From the NCBI RefSeq assembly GCF_000952685.1, contig NZ_JYHV01000013.1:1-64000 (forward strand): DNA of 64,000 bases. Reading direction: 5' to 3'. Positions 56,252 to 64,000 of this stretch are shown piece by piece. The notes below the pieces were generated by a model. That model ran no database searches. It was given only the letters and a program-made list of their open reading frames with translations, and was not told the DNA's origin. Origin of the DNA: Stutzerimonas stutzeri. GTDB lineage: Bacteria > Pseudomonadota > Gammaproteobacteria > Pseudomonadales > Pseudomonadaceae. A program made the translations under genes and the position numbers. Each line of letters opens with the position of its first letter. Position 1 is the first letter of the stretch.

Positions 56252-56827
56252 CTAGTGTCTCACGCCCGGCCCGTCCTTCTTCAATGGCACGCCGACGCCT
56301 GCGTCATAGGTCAGCTTGCCGTTCTCCAGTCTTGCTGGCGAGGTATAGGGATGCGGCGTCAATCGTTGAGCGTCCTGGATGTGCAGCACCTCTATTCCTC
56401 GTAGCTTCAAGACATCCGACACCATGGCGCGGTGGCAGCGCCACCAGAGCACTTCTGCACACATCATCGCGGTGGGTCGTTCATCTGCCAGGTGTAAAAG
56501 TCGCTGAAGGCCAGTGGCGAACTCGTCGGTTTTCAAATGCTCGGCGTAGCCCCGAAAGGACGCGTTGCGCCACGCGCTGGAACATAGCCCTGGCGGGGCC
56601 CGACGTCTGCCACCCAATTGCTCGATCCACTCATAGGCGATCTCGTGTTCGAGGAGCACGGCTTCGAGGTTTGCCGACATGAATTGTGGCCAACGCTTCG
56701 ATCCGGGAAAGCGACGGACGTCCGCGACCGCGCGGATGCCGTAGTGCTCCAGCACCGCGATAAGCGCCTCGGGTGTACGCGTGGAGTGGCCAATCGTCCA
56801 GATCTGGCGCGGCTGGGTCGGGATCAT
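56252..56827 (-). CDS. DUF488 family protein
   Basis: A cytoplasmic protein of 191 residues with the DUF488 hallmarks: IWTIGHSTRTPEALIAVLEHYGIRAVADVRRFPGSKRWPQF at the N-terminus, then LGGRRRAP and the central MCAEVLWWRCHRAMVSDVL with the conserved Cys-x6-Cys-His pattern. Function is not established for the family. Its start overlaps the DUF2945 gene by four bases (ATGA), so the two are coupled. Confidence 0.88.
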   Translation of the reverse strand: MIPTQPRQIWTIGHSTRTPEALIAVLEHYGIRAVADVRRFPGSKRWPQFMSANLEAVLLEHEIAYEWIEQLGGRRRAPPGLCSSAWRNASFRGYAEHLKTDEFATGLQRLLHLADERPTAMMCAEVLWWRCHRAMVSDVLKLRGIEVLHIQDAQRLTPHPYTSPARLENGKLTYDAGVGVPLKKDGPGVRH

Positions 56828-57039
56828 TCGATCTTGCCCAGCGCGCTGCCCTTGTGCATCGCCACGTGATCCGTCTTGTCGCTCTTGATCTCGTATTGCG
56901 GTTCATCCGGGCTGGCCCGTCGCCTATGGCCTTTGTAGTCGGTGTCCTGTGTATGCACTTTGACGATGCGTCCCGTCACATACCCCGCCTCGGAATTCCA
57001 GCGCACGTGGTCGCCAATCTTGAATTTCTGCTGCGTCAT
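56824..57039 (-). CDS. DUF2945/HVA1-type Tudor-like small protein
   Basis: A protein of 71 residues with the DUF2945 pattern: KFKIGDHVRWNSEAGYVTGRIVKVHTQDTDYKGHRRRASPDEPQYEIKSDKTDHVAMHKGSAL. The fold is a small SH3/Tudor-like barrel. Function is unknown in bacteria. GGGAG seven bases before the ATG supports the start, and it is translationally coupled to the DUF488 gene downstream. Confidence 0.88.
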   Translation of the reverse strand: MTQQKFKIGDHVRWNSEAGYVTGRIVKVHTQDTDYKGHRRRASPDEPQYEIKSDKTDHVAMHKGSALGKIE

Positions 57040-57558
57040 GAACGGCTCCCAACTCTGCCAGGTGGGCTGACAAGGAATAACACGAGCGGAAATAACTCTT
57101 CCTCTCTTATAAGCGGACCGGAAACGGCGCTTCCTTGCTTCGACCGTTCGTCGGTTAAATCCATAGCCGATTTCCCATTCTGTGACCTGGTTAATTCAAA
57201 AAAATGACGCCGTCAGGCAATTAGCGTAACGGTTTAAAGCGGCTTAAGCGCTATTGAGAGTAATGGCAAAAAGACATCTTCTAATAGCGGATTAATGGCC
57301 GGTCAAAAATGTGGCGGAGAGTTGGCGATCTAAATCCGTCAAAAAAATTTTGAATCGTTTTGGAAACCTATTATAAAGGCGCCACGCAACGGATTGCCGG
57401 GTTCCCCTACTGGTAATCCGGCGTTCGTTGTAACGCGGTTCGTCCGGTTGCGCGAAGTGATGCATCTGCCCAGTAAGCGCCTGTACGACTTAATTAAAAC
57501 TCCCGCCACTTTTTTAAAGGCTTCGGCCTTTCGAAGTATTAAGTTCCGGAGAGACTGA
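57040..57558 (+). promoter_or_regulatory. AT-rich upstream region/leader of the modular GH5 gene
   Basis: About 520 bases without a gene between two divergent genes, clearly more AT-rich than its surroundings. Near the 3' end AAAGGC-TTCG-GCCTTT (57516-57531) is a stable UUCG-capped hairpin 28 bases before the start codon, followed by the ribosome site GGAGA. No promoter box could be assigned with confidence. Confidence 0.45.
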
Positions 57559-59691
57559 ATGTCTATCAATGTATTTACTGGTGCCCCTAAGGCACTTGTT
57601 CGTTCCATCGCTCTTGCTGCCATATTCGGCGCTGTTGTTTTCACTGGCGAAGCGGCTGCTGACATCACGGTAAGTGCCTCTTCCACGACCGCTTTCACTT
57701 CAAAGATCAATACCTTCACCAGCACCGATTTTCTCAACGGTGTGTGGCGCCGGACCGCGGCTCTTTCCGTGCCGGCGAGCTCTGCCGCTATCGCCGCGTT
57801 CAAGCCGGGCGTCCAGATCAAGTTTGCCGATGGCCAAGTACGCAAGATCACCAAGGTCTACGTCGTCGGTAGCAACATCAGTATTTACGTTGACGGTGGT
57901 CTGCTCGACGGCGCCAAGGTCGGCGCACCGCGCACAGTCAGCACCGTGGTTGCCTCCGCAGCAGCTCCTGCTACAACGGCTCCGGCAGCGACTGCCCCTA
58001 GCAGCACGCTCTCGGTCGCCCTGAACAACTTCACCAGCACTGATTGGGATCGCGGGATCTATCGCCGGTCGCCCGGTTTCTCCATCCCGGATACCGCTGC
58101 CAACAAAGCTGCGTTCGTTGTCGGTGCATCGGCGAAGCTGGCGGATGGCCAGGTACGCAAGATCACTGCGGTCTATGACACGGGTGCCAACCTGTCGATC
58201 ATGATGGGCGGCTCCGCGCTGTCTGGCAGCGCCGTCGGCTATCCGAAGTCCGTCAGTGTGGCGTCGGCCACCGGCACCACTTCGCCTTCCGTAACCCAGC
58301 CGGCACCTGCTCCGGCGCCCGCCCCCGCGCCGACTGCCCCTGCGTCCGGCACGACGTACAGCGCCGGGTTGAACAGCTTCACCAACTCGGATTGGGAAAA
58401 CGGTATCTATCGCAAGGCCGCTGGCTTCTCGATCCCAGACACCGCTGCCAACAAGGCCTCGTTCGTTAAAGGTGCATCGGTAAAACTGGCAGACGGCCAG
58501 GTACGTCAGGTTGCCGCCGTCTATGACGTGGGCGCCCACCTCTCCGTCATGCTGAGCGGCACAACGCTGTCCGCCAGCGCCGTTGGCTATCCGAAGACCA
58601 TCAGCGTGGTGTCCAGCACCGGCGGCACGACTACGCCGACGGCTCCTGGTACCTCGTCGCCTGCTCCGGCACCGGCACCAACGCCTGCTCCGGCGCCCAC
58701 CACTCCGGTGGTCAGCGACGGTAGCGGTATCGATCTGGTCGGCGTGAACTTTGGTTCGGGCGTGTTCGACCCGGCGAATGTTCCGGGCATCTACAACAAG
58801 GGTTACACCTACGCCGACGAGTCCTACTACAAGCGTCACGCTGGTCTTGGCTTCAAACTGGTGCGTCTGGGCTTCCTCTGGGAGCGAATCCAGCCCAAGC
58901 TGGGTACCGAACTGGATGCCGCTGAATTGGCGCGCATCAAGCAGTCCCTGGATTACGCTCAGAAATACGGCATCAAGGTCATCCTTGATATGCACAACTA
59001 CTACCGTTACTACGGCAAAGTCATCAACTCGCCGGAAGTTCCGCGGGCGCAGTTCGCTGAAACTTGGCGCAAGATCGCTGTGCAGGTATCCAAGCACCCG
59101 GCCCTGTATGGCTACGGTCTGATGAACGAGCCGTACAACACCGGTAACAACCTGTGGCCGCAAACTGCGCAAGCCGCTGGGCAGGCAATCCGTAAGATCG
59201 ATCCGACCAAGTGGATCATGATCGCTGGTGATCGCTACTCAAGCGCCTTCCATTGGCAGAAGTACAACACCCAGCTGATCAACGATCCGTGGATGCGTGA
59301 TCCGAAGAACAACCTGGTTTACGAAGCTCACCAGTATCTCGACTTCGACTACTCGGGCACCTACACCAAGCGCTCCGAAACCTTCGCCCCGATGCTGGGT
59401 GTAGAGCGAGTCAAGCCGTGGGTCGAGTGGCTGAAGGCCAACAAGCTGCGCGGCTACCTTGGCGAGCATGGCATCCCGGACTTCTCTCCGTCTGCTGTAG
59501 TCGCCACCGACAAGCTGCTGGCGTACCTTGCCGAGAATTGCATCCCGAGCACCTACTGGGCAGCCGGTCCTCGCTGGGGTGAGAACATCATGGCACTGGA
59601 CGTCGCGAGCGGTAAGCACCGTCCACAGCTGGCTCCGCTGCAAAAGCATGCCGCTGCGAAGAAGACTTGCTCCACCATCGGCCCGCTGTAA
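57559..59691 (+). CDS. Secreted modular GH5 glycanase with three repeated modules
   Basis: An exported enzyme of 710 residues. After a signal peptide (about 1-34) come three homologous modules of about 80-85 residues (about 47-130, 151-235, 265-351), each with F-T-x-S/T-D-x-x-x-G-I/V-Y/W-R, an x-IPDTAANKA-like helix and KLADGQVR followed by a strand pair. Pro/Ala/Thr-rich linkers (131-150, 236-264, 352-388) separate them. The GH5 barrel (about 389-690) has the acid/base in LMNEPYN (Glu524) and the nucleophile in GYLGEHGIPD (Glu636), plus two late Cys (661, 704). It is a paralogue of the 53634-54680 enzyme. The modules may bind carbohydrate or cell surface; no known CBM family was recognised. 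Confidence 0.9.
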   Translation: MSINVFTGAPKALVRSIALAAIFGAVVFTGEAAADITVSASSTTAFTSKINTFTSTDFLNGVWRRTAALSVPASSAAIAAFKPGVQIKFADGQVRKITKVYVVGSNISIYVDGGLLDGAKVGAPRTVSTVVASAAAPATTAPAATAPSSTLSVALNNFTSTDWDRGIYRRSPGFSIPDTAANKAAFVVGASAKLADGQVRKITAVYDTGANLSIMMGGSALSGSAVGYPKSVSVASATGTTSPSVTQPAPAPAPAPAPTAPASGTTYSAGLNSFTNSDWENGIYRKAAGFSIPDTAANKASFVKGASVKLADGQVRQVAAVYDVGAHLSVMLSGTTLSASAVGYPKTISVVSSTGGTTTPTAPGTSSPAPAPAPTPAPAPTTPVVSDGSGIDLVGVNFGSGVFDPANVPGIYNKGYTYADESYYKRHAGLGFKLVRLGFLWERIQPKLGTELDAAELARIKQSLDYAQKYGIKVILDMHNYYRYYGKVINSPEVPRAQFAETWRKIAVQVSKHPALYGYGLMNEPYNTGNNLWPQTAQAAGQAIRKIDPTKWIMIAGDRYSSAFHWQKYNTQLINDPWMRDPKNNLVYEAHQYLDFDYSGTYTKRSETFAPMLGVERVKPWVEWLKANKLRGYLGEHGIPDFSPSAVVATDKLLAYLAENCIPSTYWAAGPRWGENIMALDVASGKHRPQLAPLQKHAAAKKTCSTIGPL

Positions 59692-59709
59692 CGGCGACCG
59701 GTATAAAAG

Positions 59710-59735
59710 ACGGGCCCTCGGGCCCGTTTTTTTTT
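59710..59735 (+). terminator. Intrinsic terminator of the modular GH5 gene
   Basis: ACGGGCCC-TC-GGGCCCGT followed by nine T residues, 18 bases after the stop codon. Confidence 0.95.
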
Positions 59736-59745
59736 GCCTTCAACT

Positions 59746-60138
59746 ATTTGAAGACATCATCGCGGTGCTGCTCGTCGGCTGCAGTTTCGTTTCCTGTCAG
59801 TTTCAACCGGTAAGTTCGGCTAATGGGCATTTTGTTAACGATAGATCATCCGTTTCGCTTGTTAGTTATACCGTTCCGCTTAAGTTCAATAACGACGCCG
59901 GTTTATAGATGTACGAAGGCAACTTGCCACTAATCAAGCGTGCCGAGGATTAGGCTTCCTGCCGTTCTTTCACAACCAAGGCGCGCTATTAATGGCGCGC
60001 CGAAATAATGGAACTCGAAAATAGCGCCCCGGTCACCTTATATGTGCACACCGAAATTACACAGTTTGCGGTTCCCCGCAGTTGCTGTGTTCCTACGGAC
60101 CGTGGTCTTCCGGCCAAGCCATATAAAAGGTGAATCAA
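59746..60138. other. Intergenic region before the three-gene envelope operon
   Basis: About 390 bases, AT-rich in part. GGCGCGC and GGCGCGCC flank seven bases at 59981-60002, an imperfectly centred inverted repeat. It presumably contains the promoter for the gene at 60139, but no box was assigned. Confidence 0.4.
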
Positions 60139-60960
60139 ATGACTACACCCGACGAAGAAATCACTGGTTACGGTGGCCTATCCAAGACCGGCCCCGATAC
60201 CGCTTCTGCGACATCCAACTCCACCAATGGCCAGTCGACTTCTAGCGCGTCGACCGGGCATGTCGCCGAGGATGCCAAAGCCAAAGCCAGGCAAGCCGCC
60301 GATCAGGTGAAAACTCAAGGCAAAAGCCAGCTCGAAGGCTACCGCGAAACAGCCGCCGACGAGCTCGAGAAGGTTGCTCAAAGCGCCAAGGCCGCCGCTG
60401 AGGAATTGGAAGGGCAGGATCGTCTGGGGCTGTCCAACTACGTTTCCAGCATGGCGCAAAGCATGGTCAAGCTCTCCGACGATCTACGCGGCAAGAGCGT
60501 GGACGAGCTGTTCCAGGACGTGAATCAGTTGGCACGGAACAATCCGGGTCTGTTCATTGCCGGCAGCGTCGCGCTGGGATTCGGTTTGACCCGTTTTGCC
60601 CGCGCATCCAGCAAGCGAGCTGCCCAGGGCGATTACGGCCATCGTGACAGTTCCACCTCGTTTTCCTCGGGAAGTCAGTATGGCTCCTCTCGCGATGGGT
60701 ATCGCTCCGATCAGGAAGAGCTTAATGATCGCCTGAACACCGGCGAACCTGGAACCATCGGTAGCGTCAGTAACGCCGGCGTTTCGTCTGCAACCAGTGC
60801 TTCCCGCTCCACGACCTCCACCACGGGAACAGGTGTAGGTATTGGAACCGGTGCGGGCACCGGGGCGAGTAGCAATGGCTTGGGCTCCACGTCGGGGACT
60901 GGCCTGGGTTCCACTTCCAGCCGTGACGGCAAAGGTACTGACGGAGGGCTTTTCCCATGA
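60139..60960 (+). CDS. Hypothetical membrane-associated protein, Ser/Gly-rich
   Basis: A protein of 273 residues with three parts. Residues about 40-105 form a charged amphipathic helix region (AEDAKAKARQAADQVKTQGK, AADELEKVAQSAKAAAEELE) reminiscent of apolipoprotein/LEA-like sequences. A single membrane segment lies about 137-155 (NPGLFIAGSVALGFGLTRFA). The C-terminus is low-complexity Ser/Gly/Thr. No specific family is recognised, but it belongs to a common trio with a holin-like protein and a DUF3618 protein often linked to stress. AAGGTG before the ATG at 60139 supports this start. It overlaps the next gene by four bases. Confidence 0.75.
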   Translation: MTTPDEEITGYGGLSKTGPDTASATSNSTNGQSTSSASTGHVAEDAKAKARQAADQVKTQGKSQLEGYRETAADELEKVAQSAKAAAEELEGQDRLGLSNYVSSMAQSMVKLSDDLRGKSVDELFQDVNQLARNNPGLFIAGSVALGFGLTRFARASSKRAAQGDYGHRDSSTSFSSGSQYGSSRDGYRSDQEELNDRLNTGEPGTIGSVSNAGVSSATSASRSTTSTTGTGVGIGTGAGTGASSNGLGSTSGTGLGSTSSRDGKGTDGGLFP

Positions 60961-61400
60961 GCGAAGCACGTAAGACAACCTCAACCACTGTGCATACGCC
61001 TGAACCTGGTCTACGCACCGAAAGCGATAGCTCTGTAGGCGGCCTGCTGCGGCAGCTGACTCACGAAGTGCCGTCTCTGATCACCAAAGAGCTGGCGCTG
61101 GCGAAAGCCGAACTGAGCGAATCCATTCGCGCCACCAAGGCCGGCGCCGCGAGCGTCGCGACCGGTGGGGCCGTCCTGCTCGGTGGATTCATCGTCCTGT
61201 TGATGTCGGCCGTCTATGGACTGAGCAAAGTCATGGAGCCCTGGCTCGCCGCGTTGATCGTTGGCGGAGTGGTGGTGGTGATCGGTTTGATCATGGTGTC
61301 CGCCGGCAAGAAGAAGTTCGAGGCATCCTCGTTCAAGCCCGAGCGCACCATTCATTCGGTTAACAAGGATAAAGAAGCCGTGAAGGGGCATACATCATGA
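60957..61400 (+). CDS. Phage-holin-family (Holin-X/DUF1469-like) membrane protein
   Basis: A membrane protein of 147 residues. The N-terminal amphipathic part (SVGGLLRQLTHEVPSLITKELALAKAELSESI) precedes two membrane helices (VATGGAVLLGGFIVLLMSAVYGLSK and WLAALIVGGVVVVIGLIMVSAG). This is the pattern of the PF07332 family; despite the name it is usually a chromosomal envelope protein and not a phage lysis gene. It is coupled by four-base overlaps to the genes on both sides. Confidence 0.85.
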   Translation: MSEARKTTSTTVHTPEPGLRTESDSSVGGLLRQLTHEVPSLITKELALAKAELSESIRATKAGAASVATGGAVLLGGFIVLLMSAVYGLSKVMEPWLAALIVGGVVVVIGLIMVSAGKKKFEASSFKPERTIHSVNKDKEAVKGHTS

Positions 61401-62206
61401 GCACACGTAACCAGATAGATGTCGAAGCACAAAAGGATCCCGCAGAGCTGGAGCGCGAAATCGACCAGCAGCGTGCCGAAATCGGCAATATCGTCCATGC
61501 GTTGGAAAGCAAATTATCCCCGGGCGAGCTCATCGACACCGCATTGGGCTACATGAAGGGCGGCAGCGGCGAGTTCTTCTCCAATTTGAGCAATACGGTC
61601 AAGGCCAACCCGGTTCCAACGGTGCTGACATCCATAGGCCTGCTCTGGATGATGGCGGGACAGAATCGCCAGCCGCATTCGAACGTGACCACGACCGGCT
61701 ATGGCAATGGATCAACCGGGCCCTCGATGGGTGAAAAGCTTTCCGCCAAGACCGCGAGCCTCAAAGAGCAGGGCTCGGGGATAAAGGACAAGGCCAGTCA
61801 GATGAGCCACAGCGTATCCGAGTCACTCGGTAACGCCCGTACTCGAGCCAGTGATTCCAAGCGCCATGCCTCAGAGCGGTTGCGGGGCGGGGCCGACCGG
61901 GCGCGTGGCGGTTTCAATCATTTGCTTCAAGAGCAACCCCTGGCGTTGGGTGCCATCGGTATCGCCCTGGGGGCGCTGCTAGCGGCCTCGGTGCCACCGA
62001 CGCGACGTGAAGATGAGGCGCTGGGTGAGATGAGCGATCGCGTGACCGATCGGCTCCGCCACAAGGCCGAGGAGGGGTACCAAAAGGTATCTGCCAAGGG
62101 CGAAGAGGTGGCTGCCCAGGTCAAGCAGGGCGCCAGCAACGGCGAGGCCAGCCGATCGCCCTCCGGCACGGCGACTTCGACCGGCTCCACATCTGCCGGT
62201 CTATGA
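61397..62206 (+). CDS. DUF3618-domain protein
   Basis: A protein of 269 residues beginning with the DUF3618 motif (DPAELEREIDQQRAEIGNIVHALESKLSPGELID). A hydrophobic segment follows near residue 75-90 (NPVPTVLTSIGLLWMMAG), then a long charged helical region (ASLKEQGSGIKDKASQMSHS) and a second membrane segment (ALGAIGIALGALLAASVPPT). The tail is low-complexity. Function is unknown. It is the third gene of the coupled trio. Confidence 0.85.
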   Translation: MSTRNQIDVEAQKDPAELEREIDQQRAEIGNIVHALESKLSPGELIDTALGYMKGGSGEFFSNLSNTVKANPVPTVLTSIGLLWMMAGQNRQPHSNVTTTGYGNGSTGPSMGEKLSAKTASLKEQGSGIKDKASQMSHSVSESLGNARTRASDSKRHASERLRGGADRARGGFNHLLQEQPLALGAIGIALGALLAASVPPTRREDEALGEMSDRVTDRLRHKAEEGYQKVSAKGEEVAAQVKQGASNGEASRSPSGTATSTGSTSAGL

Positions 62207-62298
62207 CACCGCGCGACACCGCATAGCGAATGCGGCACGTTTTCACCGGTGCGGGCCTTGAGTCCGCACCGGCGAAAACCGATAATGCGCCGCTCCAT

Positions 62299-62374
62299 GC
62301 CGGTGTAGCTCAGTAGGTAGAGCAGCGCATTCGTAATGCGAAGGTCGGGGGTTCGACTCCTCTCACCGGCACCA
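62299..62374 (+). tRNA. tRNA-Thr (anticodon CGT)
   Basis: A 76-base cloverleaf: acceptor stem GCCGGTG/CACCGGC, D-arm with TAGCTCAGTAGGTAGAGCA, anticodon stem GCATT/AATGC with CGT at 62332-62334, T-arm with GGTTCGACTCC, discriminator A and an encoded CCA. Followed by a terminator. Confidence 0.96.
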
Positions 62375-62384
62375 CAGATCCACG

Positions 62385-62412
62385 AAAAGGCCCGCATTGC
62401 TGCGGGCCTTTT
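62385..62412 (+). terminator. Intrinsic terminator after tRNA-Thr (possibly bidirectional)
   Basis: AAAAGGCCCGC pairs with GCGGGCCTTTT around six bases. It ends the tRNA transcript; because it begins with AAAA it can also act on the minus-strand pyruvyl-transferase gene that ends at 62435. Confidence 0.88.
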
Positions 62413-62434
62413 CGTTTGTCGGTTCGCTGTTCGC

Positions 62435-63673
62435 TCAGTTGGCTGCTACGGCTTCCGCCTTGGTCTGAGCCATCGACGACTCGCCACGTGCCGGTGCTTG
62501 TTCATACAGCGTAATCATATGGTCTAAATTGGCGCGTACCCGGCCTTTCATGGCTTCGACCACAGTGCTTAGCTCGGCCCGATGGCTTTCGCCGAATGAA
62601 TTGATCAGGTTGGTGCCGATCTGGCTGATCTGTGGGACCTCAGCGAACCCGCATGACTGCTTGGGTACCCAGGTTTCGAGGAAGCTCGACAACTTGACCA
62701 CTCGCTGCGGAAGCAGTGCGATCTGCGGCACGGCGAAGGCCAAGGCAGTGATGGCGCCATGCAGGCTGGTGCCACAATAGAGCTTGCTGGTAGCGATGCA
62801 GCGGATGATGTCGTCGATCTTGCCGCTATCGACGCGGTAGGCGCGCTCGTCACCCAGGAGGCTGTGCAGCTTGTCCAGTGGACCGTCGTCGGAGTGGCCG
62901 GGCGCCTTGCCGATGGTCAGCAGGGCGATCTTCAGGCCGGTGTTGACGTTGAGTTCGGTCAATTGCTGGGCGATCGCCTCGATGCGGCGCTTGGCATGGT
63001 GGTCGGAAATGTGAAACACGATATGGCCGGGCTCGGCCGGGTCGACCTGCTGCTGAAAAATATCCGAAATCAAGATCGCGCTGTCGGGCACCAGATTATG
63101 TTGGACCCCGAGCTTGTCCAGCTCGGCGGACGTTTCGCGGTCGCGAACCGATATGTAGGTGCAGTCGTTGAGGTTGCGCTTGATTGCCTCGTGGATCAGC
63201 GGTTTTTTGCGGCTGATCTCGTTACCGCCCACGCTGTTGTACATCACCTTGTAGCCGGGCAGGTCGCGTTCGCCCAGGACCAGCGGGATGTCCGATGGAA
63301 TCGAGGTGAACATTCGGCTCAGGCGAATGAATGCCTTGTGGCCGATCAGGTAGGGGCTAGCCTTGATCGGGTAGTAAATCGCTTGCGGCGCGAGATAGCC
63401 GATGATGCTTTCCCATTGCGCCGTCAGGCATTCGCCACCAGCGACGATGAGCATGGTCTTGGGCTGCTGGCGCGTGGCCTCCAGGGCTTTTTTCAGCGGG
63501 ACCGTCGGCAGTGCGCCATAGCCGGACAGGTCCGACTTCTTGGTTGCCGCGACCAGCACGTTGAAGCGGCCGTCGGCCTCCAGGTAGCGTTTGAGGACGA
63601 TTGCAAAGAGCAGGTCGCCATAGTTGTGCCGGTCATAGGCTCCGTAAGCGATTACGTTAACCCGGTCAGTCAT
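62435..63673 (-). CDS. Polysaccharide pyruvyl transferase family protein
   Basis: A cytoplasmic protein of 412 residues with the polysaccharide pyruvyl transferase domain (PF04230): INVIAYGAYDRHNYGDLLFAIVL-like N-terminus, the ISVRDRETSAELDKLGV segment, PDSAILIS and the late SKLYCGTSLHGAITALAF motif with the conserved Ser-Leu-His-Gly. Such enzymes transfer pyruvate from PEP to sugars to form ketals, adding negative charge. AAAGGAG before the ATG at 63673 supports the start. It overlaps by four bases the gene for a flippase, so both belong to a second surface-polysaccharide locus running leftwards. Confidence 0.9.
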   Translation of the reverse strand: MTDRVNVIAYGAYDRHNYGDLLFAIVLKRYLEADGRFNVLVAATKKSDLSGYGALPTVPLKKALEATRQQPKTMLIVAGGECLTAQWESIIGYLAPQAIYYPIKASPYLIGHKAFIRLSRMFTSIPSDIPLVLGERDLPGYKVMYNSVGGNEISRKKPLIHEAIKRNLNDCTYISVRDRETSAELDKLGVQHNLVPDSAILISDIFQQQVDPAEPGHIVFHISDHHAKRRIEAIAQQLTELNVNTGLKIALLTIGKAPGHSDDGPLDKLHSLLGDERAYRVDSGKIDDIIRCIATSKLYCGTSLHGAITALAFAVPQIALLPQRVVKLSSFLETWVPKQSCGFAEVPQISQIGTNLINSFGESHRAELSTVVEAMKGRVRANLDHMITLYEQAPARGESSMAQTKAEAVAAN

Positions 63674-64000
63674 GGCGTCGGACTCCTTTCGATTTGTTTG
63701 AATTGCAGGTAGAGCAGGGCGTTTTTCAGTGCCAGCGCCACGGCCGTGGCGAAGCAGGCGCCATTGACGCCATAGCGCGGAATCAGGATGAGGTTGAGCG
63801 CGAGGTTGATCACGCACGCCGCTATGTTGTTGTGTAAATAGCGGCGGTGATTGCCCGTCATGGTCATGAAAATGCCCAGGGGCCCGGCGGCCAATACGAA
63901 GAAGTAACCGATGGCCAGCACCAGCAGGGGGTAGACACCCTGTTCACGGTATTCGGCGCCGAAGACGGCGAGGATGTATTCGCGCAGCAGGCCGATAGCG
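63670..64000 (-). CDS. Polysaccharide flippase, C-terminal part (cut by window edge)
   Basis: A partial gene whose 5' part lies beyond 64000. The visible 109 residues start within an AVFGAEYREQGVYPLLVLAI stretch and include at least three hydrophobic helices (IGYFFVLAAGPLGIFMTM, NNIAACVINLALNLILIP, ACFATAVALALKNALLYLQF), with the G-x-x-G-A-C-F-A-T-A motif of MOP/Wzx transporters. It is coupled to the pyruvyl transferase gene by a four-base overlap. Confidence 0.85.
   Translation of the reverse strand, partial: AIGLLREYILAVFGAEYREQGVYPLLVLAIGYFFVLAAGPLGIFMTMTGNHRRYLHNNIAACVINLALNLILIPRYGVNGACFATAVALALKNALLYLQFKQIERSPTP

Noticed and set aside
57700-59172. 490-codon minus-strand open frame opposite the modular GH5 gene
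   Set aside because: It mirrors the repeated modules and linkers of the real gene and has low-complexity Arg/Gly content.
60009-60040. Possible AlgU (sigma-E type) promoter before the 60139 operon
   Set aside because: GAACTC is close to a -35 box, but the spaced -10 (TCACC) does not fit, so it was not called.
60957-61400. Holin-like gene as evidence of a prophage
   Set aside because: No other phage gene is nearby and the family is commonly chromosomal.

Overview
The window reads as a chromosomal segment of a high-G+C gammaproteobacterium of the Pseudomonas lineage, most plausibly the Stutzerimonas (P. stutzeri) group. This rests on gene content (curli csg genes, Gcd, a Pseudomonas-style AcoR-type regulator, RfaH with an ops site) and protein character; no database search was possible, so the genus is an inference.

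Left part (1-8.4 kb): a complete-looking IS1182-type insertion sequence with 17-bp perfect terminal inverted repeats opens the window. It is followed by a patch of stress/redox genes: an AraC regulator, an Atu4866-like protein and a 44-residue secreted peptide, an SDR oxidoreductase, a pirin, a LysR regulator, the quinone reductase WrbA, an NTF2-like protein and a second AraC regulator. Next (8.6-16.9 kb) is an alcohol-oxidation module: a sigma-54 activator, a convergent operon for a PQQ/haem-c alcohol dehydrogenase and an AldA-type aldehyde dehydrogenase, and a divergent TonB-dependent receptor resembling the PQQ receptor PqqU/YncD. The shared 0.5-kb intergenic region holds two outward-facing sigma-54 promoters flanking a palindromic candidate activator site.

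Middle part (17-39 kb): topoisomerase III preceded by a LexA-type box inside a perfect 14-bp inverted repeat; an rRNA-methyltransferase-like protein; a PAS hybrid histidine kinase; and a one-direction csgD-E-F-G-B-A curli operon with an unusually long CsgA (about 18 repeats). Then come housekeeping and accessory genes (LysE, VOC, aldo-keto reductase, SDR, lipoproteins, a periplasmic binding protein, a pseudouridine-synthase-like protein with an altered active site), two more PQQ dehydrogenases (soluble sugar dehydrogenase and Gcd) and a CvfB-like S1 protein.

Right part (39-64 kb): an exopolysaccharide locus. rfaH is followed by an exact ops element, an outer-membrane beta-barrel, a short OPX (Wza-like) protein, a Wzc-type co-polymerase/kinase, Ugd, Wzx, a GT4 transferase, Gmd, Fcl, a Wzy-like protein, a GT2 transferase, a phosphoribosyltransferase-HAD fusion, an oppositely oriented GH5 glycanase and a WecG/TagA/CpsF transferase. 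Gmd, Fcl and Ugd predict fucose and glucuronate in the polymer. After DUF488/DUF2945 genes, a second secreted GH5 enzyme carries three copies of an unrecognised module. A three-gene envelope/stress operon, tRNA-Thr(CGT), and the start of a second surface-polysaccharide locus (pyruvyl transferase, flippase) end the window.
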